Notes: generated by a model from the letters alone, not told the origin. A stretch of 45,896 bases of DNA from an uncultured Alphaproteobacteria bacterium (GCA_902601455.1 CACKNC010000010.1:1-45896), one strand, 5' to 3'; shown: positions 33,209 to 42,261, counted from the stretch's first letter. Made by a program: numbers and translations.

Positions 33209-33713
33209 TACTTATTATTTCATTAATTCTTAAAGTTGCTATTTTTTTTACTTGTATTAGAGATTTGTCAAGCTCTTGTTCAATATTATCTGATTTTAAT
33301 CTGCTTATAAATTCATTTAATATATCTTTTTTTGTTTTTCCTCTAACAGCATATATAAAAGGTATATTAAATTTTGATTTGAAATCATTGTTTAATCTTT
33401 TAAATTCATTAAATTCTTCATCGGTACATTCTGCCAACCCTGCTTTGGATTGTTCTTCTTGTGAAAAGCTTGTTAATCCCGCTTTAATTTTTAATTTATC
33501 TCCTAGATCAGGATGTGATTTAATAATATTTAATTTTGTATCCTTATCCAAGGAGTCAAATATATTTATAAAATGATTTATTATCTGAGATTTTTTTTTG
33601 AAAGGTCTTTTTTTTTGGACTAGTTTTGTAATAAAATCTGAGTGTTCAAAAATATTTTTAAATATTTCAAAGAAAACATTTTCATCTAAATTATTTACTT
33701 CATTTATATTCAT
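33195..33713 (-). CDS. uraD: OHCU decarboxylase
   Basis: Decarboxylates 2-oxo-4-hydroxy-4-carboxy-5-ureidoimidazoline to (S)-allantoin (EC 4.1.1.97). The 172 residues fit the UraD family. The IFEHSDFITKLVQKKRPF segment holds the catalytic histidine of the Glu-His-Ser motif (near 25), and the HPDLGDKLKI and FSQEEQSKAGL motifs (about 66-89) are typical. NIPFIYAVRGKTKKDILNEF (about 116-135) is the other conserved block. It overlaps puuE by 4 bases and the allantoicase start by 14. Confidence 0.95.
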   Translation of the reverse strand: MNINEVNNLDENVFFEIFKNIFEHSDFITKLVQKKRPFKKKSQIINHFINIFDSLDKDTKLNIIKSHPDLGDKLKIKAGLTSFSQEEQSKAGLAECTDEEFNEFKRLNNDFKSKFNIPFIYAVRGKTKKDILNEFISRLKSDNIEQELDKSLIQVKKIATLRINEIISNEKI

Positions 33714-34612
33714 GAAAAGTTTTCATACCAAAATTCAGCAATTTGCCTTCTTGAACAAATCCAAATATCATTAAATTGATCTAGATAATTTAAAAATTTT
33801 AGAAGCGATTGAAATCTACCTGGTCTTCCAATAATTCTGCAATGCAAACCTATTGACATCATCTTTGAAGATCCTGATTTTTTTGACTCATTATATAATG
33901 TGTCAAAAGAATCTTTTAAATAATTATAAAAATCATCTCCCTTATTAAAGCCTTGAGCTGTTGCAAACCTCATATCATTATTATCCAATGTGTAAGGAAT
34001 AATTAAATGTTTTTTATTATTACGCTCAAGCCAGTATGGAATATCATCATCATAAGCATCACTATCGTATATAACTTCAGTATTTTTTAAAACTAAATCT
34101 CGTGTATTTGGACTAGTGCGACCTGTGTACCATCCAGATGGATAATAACCAAAAATATTTTTAATGGTTTGATAGCATTTAATAATATGTTCTTCTTCTA
34201 TTCTAGGATCAATATGCTGATAATCTATCCAGCGATAACCATGACTTGCCACTTCAAATTTTGCGTTTTTAATTGCATCACAAACCTCAGTATTTTTTTC
34301 AAGTGCAAGACCAACGCCAAAAATAGTCAAAGGCAGATTTCTATTTGTGAATTCATTATATATTCTCCAAAAACCATTCCTAGAACCATATTCATATATT
34401 GACTCCATGTTTATATGACGTTGACCAATTACAGGTTGCGCACCTATTATTTCAGATAAAAAAATCTCAGATTGCTCATCTCCATTTAAAACAGTGCTTT
34501 CTCCACCCTCTTCGTAATTCAATACAAATTGCACAGCTAATTTTGCATTATTATCCCATCTAAATATTGGAGGATTATTACCGTATCCTATAAAATTTCT
34601 AATTTCAGGCAT
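33710..34612 (-). CDS. puuE: metal-independent allantoinase, polysaccharide-deacetylase family
   Basis: Hydrolyses allantoin to allantoate (EC 3.5.2.5). The 300 residues are of the PuuE type, built on a polysaccharide-deacetylase fold rather than the amidohydrolase fold of AllB. Seen: FIGYGNNPP (about 8-16), VQFVLNYEEGGES, EYGSRNGFWRI, the VASHGYRWIDYQ block (about 122-133), GWYTGRTSPNTR and LHCRIIGRPGRF near the C-terminus. It is the first gene of the leftward purine operon, and overlaps uraD by 4 bases. Confidence 0.95.
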   Translation of the reverse strand: MPEIRNFIGYGNNPPIFRWDNNAKLAVQFVLNYEEGGESTVLNGDEQSEIFLSEIIGAQPVIGQRHINMESIYEYGSRNGFWRIYNEFTNRNLPLTIFGVGLALEKNTEVCDAIKNAKFEVASHGYRWIDYQHIDPRIEEEHIIKCYQTIKNIFGYYPSGWYTGRTSPNTRDLVLKNTEVIYDSDAYDDDIPYWLERNNKKHLIIPYTLDNNDMRFATAQGFNKGDDFYNYLKDSFDTLYNESKKSGSSKMMSIGLHCRIIGRPGRFQSLLKFLNYLDQFNDIWICSRRQIAEFWYENFS

Positions 34613-34664
34613 TTAAAAAGCTAATTTAATATTTAAACAAATACTGTATAAATAAAAACACATT
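34613..34664. promoter_or_regulatory. 52-base divergent promoter region of the purine catabolic locus
   Basis: The only spacer between the leftward puuE operon and the rightward uraH-puuD operon, so promoters for both must lie here or inside the first codons. A TG-TATAAA box at 34645-34652 sits about 12 bases ahead of the uraH ATG, which would give a nearly leaderless transcript. A TTTAA-TAT-TTAAA inverted repeat at 34625-34637 in the centre could be an operator. No regulator gene is adjacent. The promoter reading is inference. Confidence 0.5.
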
Positions 34665-35021
34665 ATGTCTAAAGGATATTTAACTACACATGTACTTGAT
34701 ACATATAATGGCAAACCAGGCTCTGGAATAAAAGGAAGTATATATTTTTTTGAAGACTCAAATCCAAAAAAAATTACGGATTTTATATTAAATGCAGATG
34801 GTAGATGTGATCAGCCAATTTTAGAAAATAATCAATTTAAAATTGGAAAATATGAAATTAAATTTTATTGTGGAGAATATTTTAAAAAATTTACTAAATT
34901 AAGTGAAATTCCTTTTTTAGATGATGTAGTAATACGATTTGGGATAAATGATAACAACGAACATTATCATGTCCCTCTCCTAATATCACCTTGGAGTTAC
35001 ACAACATATAGAGGTAGTTAA
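34665..35021 (+). CDS. uraH: 5-hydroxyisourate hydrolase (transthyretin-like)
   Basis: Hydrolyses 5-hydroxyisourate to OHCU (EC 3.5.2.17). At 118 residues it is the usual small homotetramer subunit. Seen: LTTHVLDTYNGKPGSGIKG (about 5-23), with the catalytic His near residue 8, and the C-terminal signature YHVPLLISPWSYTTYRGS, ending in the diagnostic Tyr-Arg-Gly-Ser. First gene of the rightward operon; its stop overlaps the xdhA start as TAATG. Placing uraH apart from uraD, on opposite sides of one promoter region, still allows co-expression. Confidence 0.96.
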   Translation: MSKGYLTTHVLDTYNGKPGSGIKGSIYFFEDSNPKKITDFILNADGRCDQPILENNQFKIGKYEIKFYCGEYFKKFTKLSEIPFLDDVVIRFGINDNNEHYHVPLLISPWSYTTYRGS

Positions 35022-36445
35022 TGCTTAGTTCCTCAATTGAATTCTTATTGAATAACGAACTTATTACTATCAACGATGCAAATACAAACACAACTGTTTT
35101 AGAATATCTTAGAAATTATAAAAACTTAAAAGGCACAAAAGAAGGTTGTGCCTCAGGAGATTGTGGTGCCTGTACTGCTGTGATAGCTGAAATGAAAAAT
35201 AATAAGTTAAAATATAAAAGTATTAATACTTGCATAACTTTATTATACTCACTTCATTCAAAACAACTATTGACTGTTGAGTATATAGAGTCAAAATATT
35301 TGCATCCTGTCCAACAAAGTATGGTTGATAATGATGGTGCACAATGTGGTTTTTGTACTCCTGGTTTTATAATGTCAATGTACGCAATGCACAAAAATAA
35401 AATTAGACCGACAGATACTAACATAAATAGATACCTTTCAGGAAATTTATGCAGGTGCACAGGATATAGACCAATAAAAGAATCTTTAAAAAATTTAAAA
35501 AAATATAAAAATTTAGAATCTGATACATCAAGAGTATTTAAAAAATTAAAAAAAATTAAATTAAAAGATGTAGTCTTAAATAATGATGGGTCAAAATTTT
35601 ATATTCATCAAAACTTAAAAAGTTTCAAAAAAGATTTTCTTAAAAGCAAGGATCCTTCACTTTTAGTTGGTGGAACAGACATATCATTAGATATTACTAA
35701 AAAAAGAAGGCACTTAAACGAAATATTTTATCTTGGGCAAAACAAAGATTTAAACTACGTAAAAGTTAGAGATAATAATATACACATTGGAGCAGCAACT
35801 CCTATCAATGATATTCTTGGAACTTTAAAGAAATACTATTCTGCATTTTATGAGATGTTTGAACGCTATGGTTCAGAGCAAATTCGAAATGTTGCTTCTT
35901 TAGGAGGTAATATTGGAAGTGCCTCACCTATAGGTGATAGTTTACCTGTATTAATATCTCTAGATGCTAAGTTAGTTTTAGATGGATTAAAAAGTCGTAA
36001 AATTGAAATGTGTAATTATTTTGTTGGTTATCGAAAAACTAAATTAAGAAAAAATGAATTCATCAAAGAAATAATTATTCCATTAAAAAGCAAAAATAAT
36101 ATTCACAGATGTTACAAAATTTCTAAGAGAATTGATGATGATATTAGTTCTGTTTTTATGGCTATTAATGCTGAGATAAAAAATAACACAATCAAATATA
36201 TTAAAATTGTTTGTGGAGGAATGGCAGCTACTCCAAAAATTGCTAAAGCAACTGAAAAATATCTTAAAAACAAAAAAATTACTTACGAAAATATAAGTAA
36301 AGCAAAATTGATTATTTCTAAAGAATTTTCACCACTAAGCGATGTAAGAGGATCAAAAAAATATCGTACAAAAATTGTTTCTAATCTTTTAGATAGATTT
36401 TGGAATGAATATAATAAGAAAAAAGTTACGGTTTATGACTTCTAA
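35021..36445 (+). CDS. xdhA: xanthine dehydrogenase small subunit (2Fe-2S and FAD domains)
   Basis: Electron-transfer subunit of cytosolic xanthine dehydrogenase (EC 1.17.1.4), 474 residues. The plant-type 2Fe-2S domain shows GCASGDCGACTAV (about 42-54) and a later Cys. The second cluster domain has QCGFCTPGFIMSM and GNLCRCTGYRPI, so both clusters can form. The FAD domain from about 200 has LLVGGTDISLDITKK, IRNVASLGGNIGSASPIGD and a C-terminal SDVRGSKKYR. It overlaps uraH (TAATG) and xdhB (11 bases). Confidence 0.97.
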   Translation: MLSSSIEFLLNNELITINDANTNTTVLEYLRNYKNLKGTKEGCASGDCGACTAVIAEMKNNKLKYKSINTCITLLYSLHSKQLLTVEYIESKYLHPVQQSMVDNDGAQCGFCTPGFIMSMYAMHKNKIRPTDTNINRYLSGNLCRCTGYRPIKESLKNLKKYKNLESDTSRVFKKLKKIKLKDVVLNNDGSKFYIHQNLKSFKKDFLKSKDPSLLVGGTDISLDITKKRRHLNEIFYLGQNKDLNYVKVRDNNIHIGAATPINDILGTLKKYYSAFYEMFERYGSEQIRNVASLGGNIGSASPIGDSLPVLISLDAKLVLDGLKSRKIEMCNYFVGYRKTKLRKNEFIKEIIIPLKSKNNIHRCYKISKRIDDDISSVFMAINAEIKNNTIKYIKIVCGGMAATPKIAKATEKYLKNKKITYENISKAKLIISKEFSPLSDVRGSKKYRTKIVSNLLDRFWNEYNKKKVTVYDF

Positions 36446-38717
36446 TACTTTTGTAAAAAATATTGAGCATGAAAGTGCTGTAAAGCATGTAACTGGCAGA
36501 GCCATATATACGGATGATATTTCTGAACCTAGAAACCTTTTGCATGCTGCTATTGGTTTTAGCCCTGTAAGTAAAGGTATTATAGAAAAAATTGACTTTT
36601 CGGAAGTTTTAAACTCTGATGGAGTGGTAGATATAATAACTGAGACAGATATAGAAGGTCAAAATGATGTAGGTCCTATTTTTAAAGGTGACAAAATATT
36701 CACTTCAAAAAAAATAGAATATCATGGGCAACCAATATTTGCTGTTATAGCATCATCAACAAAATTAGCGAGACAAGCTTTATTAAAAGTAAAACTTAAA
36801 ATAAAAAAACAAGCACCAATTATAACCATTGAAGATGCAATTAAGAAAAAAAGTTTTGTATTAAAATCAAAAACTATTAAAAGAGGTAACAGCTCATCAG
36901 CTATTGCGAATTCAAAACATCGATTGAGTGGAAAATTAGAATGTGGAGGTCAAGACCACTTCTATTTAGAAGGTCAAATAGCAATGACTATTCCACAAGA
37001 GGATAATAATTTTTTAATATATTCCTCAACGCAACATCCATCTGAAACTCAGCAAATTGTTGCAAAAGTACTCAATCAAAAATTTAATAGTATAAATATT
37101 AAAGTAAGGAGAATTGGTGGTGGTTTTGGAGGAAAAGAAACTCAATCTTTCTTATTTGCAGCTATTAGCAGTATTGCTGCAAAAAAATTAAATAGACCAG
37201 TTAAGCTTCGTATTGATAGAGATGACGATATGATAATGACTGGCAAGAGACATCAGTTTATATTTGATTATGAAGTTGGTTTTTCTGATAATGGAAAAAT
37301 AAATGGACTAAGGATTTTAATGGCATCAAATTGTGGTATCTCTGCAGATTTATCAGGAGCGATAAATGATAGAGCAATTTATCATATAGACAATGCTTAC
37401 TTTATTCCAAATCTAGACCTCACATCACATCGTTGTAAAACAAATACAGTATCGAATACAGCTTTTAGAGGGTTTGGCGGTCCACAAGGTATGTTTTGTA
37501 TTGAAAATATAATTGATCACATAGCTCATCATTTAAAAAAAGAGCCATCTAATATTAGAGTTCAAAATTTTTATAAAAAAAACCATAACAATATTACTCA
37601 CTATGGAATGAAAATTGAAGATAATATTATTGAAGAAATCTTTAATGATTTAAAGAAAAAATCTAATTACACTAGGAGAAAAAAAGAAATTGAAAAATTT
37701 AATAATTCTAATGAAATCTTAAAAAAAGGTATCTCTATCACCCCTGTTAAATTTGGAATATCATTCACAACTACTCATTTAAATCAAGCTGGAGCTTTAG
37801 TTCATATTTATACTGATGGGTCAATTCATTTAAATCATGGTGGGATAGAAATGGGTCAAGGACTAATGACTAAATTAGCCTTAGTTGCAGCAAATGAATT
37901 TGGCTTAGATATTAAAGACATAAAATTATCATCAACAGATACTGAGAAAGTAGCAAATACATCTGCCAGTGCAGCCTCAGCCACAACAGATTTAAATGGA
38001 GGTGCGATACTTAATGCTATTTACAATATAAAATTAGAACTAAATAAATTTATCAAAAAAAACTACAAAACTAAAAAAGTTACTTATAAAAATGGAAAAA
38101 TTATTTGTAATAATAAAATTTTACAATTTAAAGAAGTTATAGCAAATGCTTATTTAAACAGAATAAAACTATACTCTTCAGGTTTTTATACAACTCCTAA
38201 AATAAATGTTAATGTTAAAGATTTATCTGGCAGACCATTTTTATATTTTGCTTATGGAGCAGCTGTAAGTGAAGTAATAATTGATACATTAACTGGTGAA
38301 AATAAAGTATTACAAGTTGACATAATTCATGATGTAGGAAAATCAATAAATCAAAGAATAGATATTGGTCAAATTGAAGGAGGATTTGTTCAAGGTCTTG
38401 GATGGTTAACAACTGAAGAAATTAGCTGGAATAAAGATGGTAATATTTTATCTCACAGCCCTTCAACTTATAAAATTCCAACAGCTGCAGAAATTCCAGA
38501 AAAATTTAATGTTGAGATATATAAAAAAGGCTTTAACATAGAAAAAGTTGTTAATAGGTCTAAAGCTGTTGGAGAACCTCCATTTATGTTAGCAATATCA
38601 GTTTTTTCAGCAATTAAAAATGCAGTAATAAATAAAAACCAGAATTCAAAAGTTATTAATTTAATAGCCCCTGCCACACCTGAAAATATTTTGAAAAGCA
38701 TAAATAATGAAATTTAA
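36435..38717 (+). CDS. xdhB: xanthine dehydrogenase large subunit (molybdopterin)
   Basis: Catalytic Mo subunit converting hypoxanthine to xanthine to urate. Starting at 36435 (MTSNTFVKNIEHESAVKHVTG) gives 760 residues; an ATG 30 bases earlier is in frame but the family begins here. Active-site residues equivalent to those of the bovine enzyme are all present: the Mo-contact Gln in YSSTQHPSE, the substrate Glu in GGGFGGKETQ, the substrate Arg in NTAFRGFGGPQG, and the catalytic base Glu in SKAVGEPPFML. GGQDHFYLEGQ and NHGGIEMGQGL also fit. This set points to purine specificity rather than an aldehyde oxidase. Confidence 0.97.
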   Translation: MTSNTFVKNIEHESAVKHVTGRAIYTDDISEPRNLLHAAIGFSPVSKGIIEKIDFSEVLNSDGVVDIITETDIEGQNDVGPIFKGDKIFTSKKIEYHGQPIFAVIASSTKLARQALLKVKLKIKKQAPIITIEDAIKKKSFVLKSKTIKRGNSSSAIANSKHRLSGKLECGGQDHFYLEGQIAMTIPQEDNNFLIYSSTQHPSETQQIVAKVLNQKFNSINIKVRRIGGGFGGKETQSFLFAAISSIAAKKLNRPVKLRIDRDDDMIMTGKRHQFIFDYEVGFSDNGKINGLRILMASNCGISADLSGAINDRAIYHIDNAYFIPNLDLTSHRCKTNTVSNTAFRGFGGPQGMFCIENIIDHIAHHLKKEPSNIRVQNFYKKNHNNITHYGMKIEDNIIEEIFNDLKKKSNYTRRKKEIEKFNNSNEILKKGISITPVKFGISFTTTHLNQAGALVHIYTDGSIHLNHGGIEMGQGLMTKLALVAANEFGLDIKDIKLSSTDTEKVANTSASAASATTDLNGGAILNAIYNIKLELNKFIKKNYKTKKVTYKNGKIICNNKILQFKEVIANAYLNRIKLYSSGFYTTPKINVNVKDLSGRPFLYFAYGAAVSEVIIDTLTGENKVLQVDIIHDVGKSINQRIDIGQIEGGFVQGLGWLTTEEISWNKDGNILSHSPSTYKIPTAAEIPEKFNVEIYKKGFNIEKVVNRSKAVGEPPFMLAISVFSAIKNAVINKNQNSKVINLIAPATPENILKSINNEI

Positions 38718-39546
38718 AAAATTACATAAAAATATCAATTTTAATTCTGCTTTAATAAAAGCAAAAGTAATAAATGCTCTAGGTTCAACACCAAATAAAA
38801 TTGATGATTTTATGTTAATTTCAGACAATGAAATTTTTGGAACTATTGGGGGAGGAACATTAGAATTTCAAGTTATAAATGAATCCAAAAAATTATTAAT
38901 AAATAATAAAAAAGAAAATATTTTAAAAATACCTCTTGGACCTGGTATAGGTCAATGCTGTGGAGGATTTGTTGAAATAAAATTAACTAAACATCCTAAT
39001 TTCAAGAACGCCATAAAAAATGAGGAATTTGATGAAAGTGATAAATTAGATTTGTATATATTTGGAGCAGGACATATCGGGCAATCTTTGATTACCAAAA
39101 CAAAGTTTTTAAATTTTAATACATTTTTAATTGACTCTAGAGAAAGCTTTCTTAAACAAAATAATTTGAGCCATATAAATTATTTATTTTCAACTAAACC
39201 TTGGGAGATAGTTAATCATTTAAATAAAAAATCTATGTATGTTATAGTAACACATAGTCATGATTTTGATTTTAAAATAGTAAATGAAATACTTAAAATT
39301 AATAATTTTAGTTACTTAGGGCTTATTGGCTCTGATACTAAAAGAAATAAATTTTACAAAAGGTTAAAGCAGTTAGGTCACAAAAAACAACTAGTCGATC
39401 AACTGGAGTGTCCCATCGGCTCATCAATTGGCAAATCAAAAGATCCAGAAGAAATATCATTTTCTATTTTAGCAAGAATAATTGAATTAAAGAATTCATA
39501 TAAAGAAGATATAAAAAACACAGAAAAGCAAGTTAATGAATTCTGA
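38707..39546 (+). CDS. xdhC: xanthine dehydrogenase maturation protein XdhC
   Basis: Binds the molybdenum cofactor and helps insert its sulfurated form into XdhB. The 279 residues have the N-terminal XdhC domain with GTIGGGTLEFQVI (about 39-51) and the cofactor-related GPGIGQCCGGFVEI (about 78-91), and a C-terminal Rossmann domain with IFGAGHIGQSL (about 118-128), YVIVTHSHDFD and LIGSDTKR, ending in a PIGSSIGKSKDPEEISFSI motif. It overlaps xdhB by 11 bases and guaD by 11. Stops before any separate function appears. Confidence 0.95.
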   Translation: MKFKKLHKNINFNSALIKAKVINALGSTPNKIDDFMLISDNEIFGTIGGGTLEFQVINESKKLLINNKKENILKIPLGPGIGQCCGGFVEIKLTKHPNFKNAIKNEEFDESDKLDLYIFGAGHIGQSLITKTKFLNFNTFLIDSRESFLKQNNLSHINYLFSTKPWEIVNHLNKKSMYVIVTHSHDFDFKIVNEILKINNFSYLGLIGSDTKRNKFYKRLKQLGHKKQLVDQLECPIGSSIGKSKDPEEISFSILARIIELKNSYKEDIKNTEKQVNEF

Positions 39547-40003
39547 TTTTTTTATGCAAAAAGCAATAGAGCTTTCTATTAAAAATATAAATAATAACGG
39601 TGGCCCATTTGGCTGTGTGATTGTAAAAAATAATAAAATAATTTCTGAGGGTGTAAATGGTGTTACGCAAAATAATGATCCTACTGCGCATGCAGAAATA
39701 GTAGCTATTAGAAATGCATGTACAAAACTTAATACTTTTGATTTAAGCGGTTGTGAAATGTATACAAGTTGTGAGCCATGTCCTATGTGTTTAAGTGCTA
39801 TTTATTGGTCTCATATTGATATGGTTTATTATGGTAACTCCAGAGAAAATGCTGCTGAAATAGAATTTGATGATAAATTTATTTACGATGAAATGAAAAA
39901 AGATATTAATGTAAGAAAAATACCTCTCAAACGAATTCTTAAAGATGAGGCAATAAAAGCTTTTAATTTATGGGCTCAAACTGAAAATAAAACAAAGTAT
40001 TGA
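39536..40003 (+). CDS. guaD: guanine deaminase (cytidine-deaminase fold)
   Basis: Deaminates guanine to xanthine and ammonia (EC 3.5.4.3). The 155 residues are of the small Bacillus GuaD type. The zinc site is HAEIVAIRNA (about 53-62, with catalytic His-Ala-Glu) and CEPCPMCLSAIYW (about 80-92). The C-terminal GNSRENAAEIEFDDKFIYDEM block is what separates guanine deaminases from tRNA adenosine deaminase TadA. It feeds XdhAB and is placed directly between xdhC and puuD, with overlap and a 4-base gap. Confidence 0.93.
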   Translation: MNSDFFMQKAIELSIKNINNNGGPFGCVIVKNNKIISEGVNGVTQNNDPTAHAEIVAIRNACTKLNTFDLSGCEMYTSCEPCPMCLSAIYWSHIDMVYYGNSRENAAEIEFDDKFIYDEMKKDINVRKIPLKRILKDEAIKAFNLWAQTENKTKY

Positions 40004-40007
40004 ACAA

Positions 40008-41450
40008 ATGAATTTTTTTTTAGAATTAATAGCCCCATTAGAAAATTACGATTTTTCAAACTTTTTGCATAATTTTGTTTTGGCACTTCCTGCGTCTATC
40101 TTAGCGGGAGTAATAATATTCTTTCTGCTACTTGCATTTAAAAAACTTCAATCAAAAGAATACCGCTTATACATATCTATAGCTTTTATTTTAGTAATTG
40201 CTGTTACATCCAGTCTTTATAATATAGGTGTTAAAACCGGTACTCTGTTTGCTGTATATACTGAATGGCTCCACTTAATTGTAAGGTGGACCCATATAAT
40301 TTTTGGAGTTGCCTGGATAGGTACTTCTTTTTATTTCAACTGGCTAGATAGCAGACTAGAAAGAGATGATCCTGATTTTAAACACTTAGATGGATATTTG
40401 TGGTCAGTTCATTCTGGAGGCTTTTACAGAATTGAAAAATTAAAGGGACCTCCTGAAAAATTACCAAAAGTACTTCATTGGTTTAAGTGGGAAGCTTATG
40501 CAACTTGGATAAGTGGGTTTGTTTTATTAATATTAGTTTATTATTTCAATGCAAGTTCAATGATGCTGAAAAATGATGGTTTTACTTTAACTCCTGGAAT
40601 TGCTATTATAATTTCAATATCTTTACTCATAGGTTCCTGGTTTATCTATGATTTCATCTGTAAAAATATAGAAGATAATAAACAAGAATTACTAGTCATT
40701 ATCGGATTTATACTTTTTGTACTTTTAAGTTATTTTTTAACTAAAATATACGGTTCCAGAGCAGCGTACATTCATGTGGGGGCAATAATTGGAACCATCA
40801 TGGCTGCAAATGTTTTTAGAGTTATTATTCCAGCTCAAAAAAATTTAGTTTCTTCAGCAGAAAATAAACAAAAACCAAATTTACAACTTTCAATTGATGC
40901 AAAAAACAGATCAATTCATAACAATTATTTTACTCTTCCTGTTCTGTTTATAATGATTAGCTCGCATTTTTCCTTTACTTACGGAGCAGTAAATAACTGG
41001 CTAATATTAGTAGTGTTATCCTTAGCAGGTATTCTTACAAGACATTATTTTAATTTACGTAATAAGAAACAATACAAAGTTTGGATACTTCCTACGGCTG
41101 CATTAATAATGTTTTTTTTAATGATATTTAGCAGTTTATCTATATTCGATAATGATAAAAAACAAATTTCAGCTTCTTTAGAGCTTGTAAGCTTTGATGA
41201 AGTTCAAAATATCATAAAATATAGGTGCGGAACTTGTCATGCTAAAAACCCAACTTTTGAGGGCATAGAAGTTGCTCCAAAAGGAGTCGTTTATGACTCA
41301 CCTAACGACATAATTAAAAATTTAAAATTAATTCAAGCCCAAGCTATAGACTCAGAAATTATGCCTCCCAATAATTTGACAGGTATAACCAATCAAGAAA
41401 GAGAAAAATTACGAATTTGGATTGAGCAAGGGGCAAATATTAATAACTAA
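40008..41450 (+). CDS. puuD: membrane urate oxidase with C-terminal cytochrome c domain
   Basis: Oxidises urate to 5-hydroxyisourate without releasing hydrogen peroxide, passing electrons to the respiratory chain. The 480 residues have about eight to nine membrane spans with the family landmarks HLIVRWTHIIFGVAWIGTSFYFNWLD (two adjoining parts, about 89-114), SVHSGGFYRIEKLKGPPE and a mid-region HVGAIIGTIMAANVFRVIIP. A periplasmic cytochrome c domain follows, with heme motif CGTCHAKNP (about 407-415) and a distal Met in SEIMPPNN. It ends the rightward operon and overlaps the convergent glycosylase gene by 11 bases. Confidence 0.96.
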   Translation: MNFFLELIAPLENYDFSNFLHNFVLALPASILAGVIIFFLLLAFKKLQSKEYRLYISIAFILVIAVTSSLYNIGVKTGTLFAVYTEWLHLIVRWTHIIFGVAWIGTSFYFNWLDSRLERDDPDFKHLDGYLWSVHSGGFYRIEKLKGPPEKLPKVLHWFKWEAYATWISGFVLLILVYYFNASSMMLKNDGFTLTPGIAIIISISLLIGSWFIYDFICKNIEDNKQELLVIIGFILFVLLSYFLTKIYGSRAAYIHVGAIIGTIMAANVFRVIIPAQKNLVSSAENKQKPNLQLSIDAKNRSIHNNYFTLPVLFIMISSHFSFTYGAVNNWLILVVLSLAGILTRHYFNLRNKKQYKVWILPTAALIMFFLMIFSSLSIFDNDKKQISASLELVSFDEVQNIIKYRCGTCHAKNPTFEGIEVAPKGVVYDSPNDIIKNLKLIQAQAIDSEIMPPNNLTGITNQEREKLRIWIEQGANINN

Positions 41451-42057
41451 CAGGAATTGGATCAAGAGATCTCCACAAATACCATGTAGCTATTGAGGAA
41501 TAAGGGCTCCACTTCTTAAGCAACCTTGATAAAAATTTATCATCCAGTGGTAAATCTTTTTTATAATGTTTACTAATAGCTTTAATAAATCCAAGATCAC
41601 CAGTTGGAAATATATTTGAACTTCCGTGGGTAAATATTAAAAACATATCAACTGTCCAATTACCAATACCTTTAATTTCAATTAATTTTTCTCTAATACA
41701 TTGATCTTCTAATTTATGTATTTCGTTAATAAATTTTTTATTTTCTAAAAAAAAATCTGAAATATTATTAATATATAAAATTTTTTGTTTTGAGAGACCA
41801 CATTTACTTAAGTCATTTTTTTTAATATTTTTTATTGTTTTTGGTGTAATATTTTTTTTTAGAGAGAATAGTTTGTTCTTCATAGAATTTGCAGCTGCAA
41901 CTGATATTTGTTGTCCAATAATTGAATTAATTAGTGCATGAAAACTATTTTCGTTTAATTTTAAAGATTGGTTAGGGTATTGATTAATAATTCTCTTCAA
42001 AACTCTATCTTTGTTTGATAAATAAGTCTTTCCTTTGTTCCAATACTTAGGTTTCAT
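41440..42057 (-). CDS. AlkA-type DNA-3-methyladenine glycosylase
   Basis: Removes alkylated purines from DNA to start base-excision repair. The start is set at 42057 (MKPKYWNKGKTYLSNKD), as the family begins with this Trp-containing stretch; a frame to 42078 adds only a hydrophobic tail. The 205 residues carry the HhH-GPD fold: SFHALINSIIGQQISVAAA, the hairpin-helix-hairpin LIEIKGIGNWTVDMFLIF, and the catalytic Asp in FPTGDLGFIKA. No FeS-cluster cysteines are seen, so this is not a Nth/MutY type. It overlaps convergent puuD by 11 bases. Confidence 0.92.
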   Translation of the reverse strand: MKPKYWNKGKTYLSNKDRVLKRIINQYPNQSLKLNENSFHALINSIIGQQISVAAANSMKNKLFSLKKNITPKTIKNIKKNDLSKCGLSKQKILYINNISDFFLENKKFINEIHKLEDQCIREKLIEIKGIGNWTVDMFLIFTHGSSNIFPTGDLGFIKAISKHYKKDLPLDDKFLSRLLKKWSPYSSIATWYLWRSLDPIPVSY

Positions 42058-42060
42058 AGT

Positions 42061-42249
42061 ATGAATTATTATAAACAATTTAAAAGAATATTATCTTACT
42101 TAAATTATATATTTGGAATTTATTTGTGGGTTTTAATTATTTATGCTTTTTTAAGGTGGACTGGATTGATAAAAAGGGTATTCATGCAAGAACATCTTCT
42201 TGGAGAATATCTTTCTCTACCTATCAAATTTATTTTAAGTTTTTTTTAA
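42061..42249 (+). CDS. small membrane protein, unknown function
   Basis: Sixty-two residues: basic N-terminus (MNYYKQFKRILSYLN), a hydrophobic segment at about 15-31, a RWTGLIKRVF linker and a C-terminal amphipathic region with LGEYLSLPIKFILSFF. The frame is compact and fills the gap between the glycosylase start (3 bases away) and the EamA start (12 bases downstream). An overlapping frame at 42126-42341 is less plausible since it runs into eamA. I recognise no family. With only 3 bases between divergent starts, its promoter must lie within the glycosylase gene. Confidence 0.5.
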   Translation: MNYYKQFKRILSYLNYIFGIYLWVLIIYAFLRWTGLIKRVFMQEHLLGEYLSLPIKFILSFF

Positions 42250-42261
42250 TTACAAATCAAT

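Noticed and set aside
33265..33576. 103-codon antisense frame inside uraD
   Set aside because: Ser/Asn/Leu-rich reverse-frame shadow.
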